From Gammaproteobacteria bacterium (lineage in GTDB: Bacteria > Pseudomonadota > Gammaproteobacteria > GCA-001735895), in the NCBI GenBank assembly GCA_003231795.1, contig QIJI01000401.1, forward strand, positions 1-7,620: a stretch of DNA of 7,620 nt, written 5' to 3'. Of the stretch, positions 6,739-7,620 are shown piece after piece. Numbering within the stretch: position 1 is the first letter of the stretch; every line of letters starts with the position of its first letter. A program made the translations under genes and the position numbers. The notes under the pieces were generated by a model. The model saw only the letters and a list, made by a program, of their open reading frames with translations. It was not told the DNA's origin and did no database searches.

Positions 6739-7620
6739 TTGTTTGCAGCACCAACCCGATATCATTTTTTACAGCAATGCTGGAAACCCGGCATTTTATT
6801 GCTGGCACTACTGTTCAGCATACCGATATTCACCATTGCTCGTTTCATTATTCATCCTTCAAATGAAACCTGGCAACATTTACTAGACACGGTACTGGCC
6901 GAGTATCTTTTGAATTCGGCCTTACTCATGTCGGGCGTGGGCCTGGGTACATTGCTGATTGGAGTGAGTTGTGCCTGGCTAACCAGTGTTTGTGAATTCC
7001 CGGGTAAAAGGATATTTAGCTGGGCGCTATTGTTACCGATGGCTTTTCCCGGCTACATTATTGCGTATACCTACACCGGTATGTTTGATTTTGCCGGCCC
7101 GGTTCAAGGCTGGATCCGGGAGACCACGGGCTGGGGTTACGGCGATTACTATTTTCCGGAAATCCGATCGCTCGGTGGCGCGATAACCATGTTATCGCTA
7201 GTGTTGTATCCGTACATTTACCTGCTTGCACGGGCCGCCTTTCTGGAACAATCGGTATGTGTGCTGGAGGTAAGCCGAACCCTTGGCTGTTCGGTCTGGT
7301 CCAGTTTTTATCGGGTTGCGCTACCGCTGGCTCGCCCAGCGATCGTTGCTGGCCTGTCACTGGTGTTGATGGAAACTCTGGCTGATTATGGAACGGTTTC
7401 GTTTTTTGGGCTGAGTGTATTCACCACCGGAATTTTCCGAACCTGGTTTGGTCTCGGTGACAGTGCGGCAGCCGCCAAGCTGGCATCATTACTGCTATTT
7501 TTTGTTTTTACCCTGGTGGTGATAGAACGATGGTCTCGCAAACGTGCCCAGTACCACCATTCGACCAACCGATATCGCCAGCTACCCCGTTATCGGCTAT
7601 CCGGATTGCACGCCGGCCTC
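6739..7620 (+). CDS. Ferric iron-type ABC transporter permease, 3' end outside window
   Basis: This is an inner-membrane permease of the FbpB/AfuB/ThiP superfamily, which moves a substrate delivered by a periplasmic binding protein using an ATPase partner. An open frame of 294 codons runs from a TTG at 6739 to the window edge, after an in-frame TAA at 6730. About six hydrophobic segments are visible (near 19-38, 57-81, 93-113, 147-168, 201-223 and 248-263). The EAA loop that docks the ATPase is EVSRTLG with Glu177 and Gly183, followed by Leu195-Pro196. Segments such as FPEIRSL (139-145), LEQSVCVLEVSRTLGCS (169-185) and ETLADYGTVSFFG (212-224) are typical of iron(III) permeases. Family members usually have two fused halves of about 540 residues, so roughly half is missing here. 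The start is uncertain: no ATG occurs before residue 64, and only a weak CGAGA (6725-6729) precedes the TTG. A thiamine or other substrate is possible; the nearby Fur-like box favours iron. Confidence 0.88.
   Translation, partial: MFAAPTRYHFLQQCWKPGILLLALLFSIPIFTIARFIIHPSNETWQHLLDTVLAEYLLNSALLMSGVGLGTLLIGVSCAWLTSVCEFPGKRIFSWALLLPMAFPGYIIAYTYTGMFDFAGPVQGWIRETTGWGYGDYYFPEIRSLGGAITMLSLVLYPYIYLLARAAFLEQSVCVLEVSRTLGCSVWSSFYRVALPLARPAIVAGLSLVLMETLADYGTVSFFGLSVFTTGIFRTWFGLGDSAAAAKLASLLLFFVFTLVVIERWSRKRAQYHHSTNRYRQLPRYRLSGLHAGL

Noticed and set aside
6777..6800. ATG at 6777 as the permease start
   Set aside because: It is in a different frame from the conserved permease sequence, so using it would require a frameshift for which there is no sign.
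7058..7360. 100-codon minus-strand frame within the permease gene
   Set aside because: It is antisense to a well-conserved permease segment including the EAA loop, and its translation resembles no protein I recognise.

Overview
The window is chromosomal housekeeping DNA, most likely from a gammaproteobacterium. The proteins match Pseudomonas and E. coli forms through their whole length: an 89-residue S15, a two-core PNPase with KH and S1 domains, a bifunctional GlnE and a class IV IlvE. The gene pairs rpsO-pnp and glnE-ilvE-(CHCC zinc protein) are also familiar in that class. The genus cannot be named from sequence alone. There is no sign of an insertion sequence, prophage, CRISPR array, tRNA or rRNA.

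Positions 1-2510 hold a compact plus-strand unit: a good sigma-70-type promoter (8-36), rpsO (71-340) and pnp (357-2450). The rpsO-pnp gap is only 16 nt. A 16-bp perfect palindrome covers the pnp stop codon, and a strong hairpin flanked by A and T runs (2477-2505) follows. That hairpin should terminate transcription from both sides, because the next gene converges on it.

Positions 2523-6489 hold a minus-strand operon read as glnE, ilvE, then a 70-residue zinc-binding protein. Gaps are 2 nt and 8 nt, so the three genes are probably co-transcribed and partly translationally coupled. GlnE sets glutamine synthetase activity by adenylylation. IlvE uses glutamate as amino donor or product in valine, leucine and isoleucine metabolism. 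The operon therefore centres on glutamate and amino-nitrogen balance.

Positions 6490-6738 form an AT-rich divergent control region with a near-consensus Fur box (6519-6533), candidate promoters in both directions and a 20-bp near-palindrome. From 6739 to the end of the window, on the plus strand, lies the N-terminal part of a ferric-iron-type ABC transporter permease (FbpB/AfuB/ThiP superfamily), cut by the window edge. It starts from a TTG codon and has no substrate-binding-protein gene before it.

Nothing here amounts to a clearly new system. The points most worth checking are the Fur box shared by an iron permease and glnE, the missing spacer between rpsO and pnp, and the palindrome at the pnp stop.
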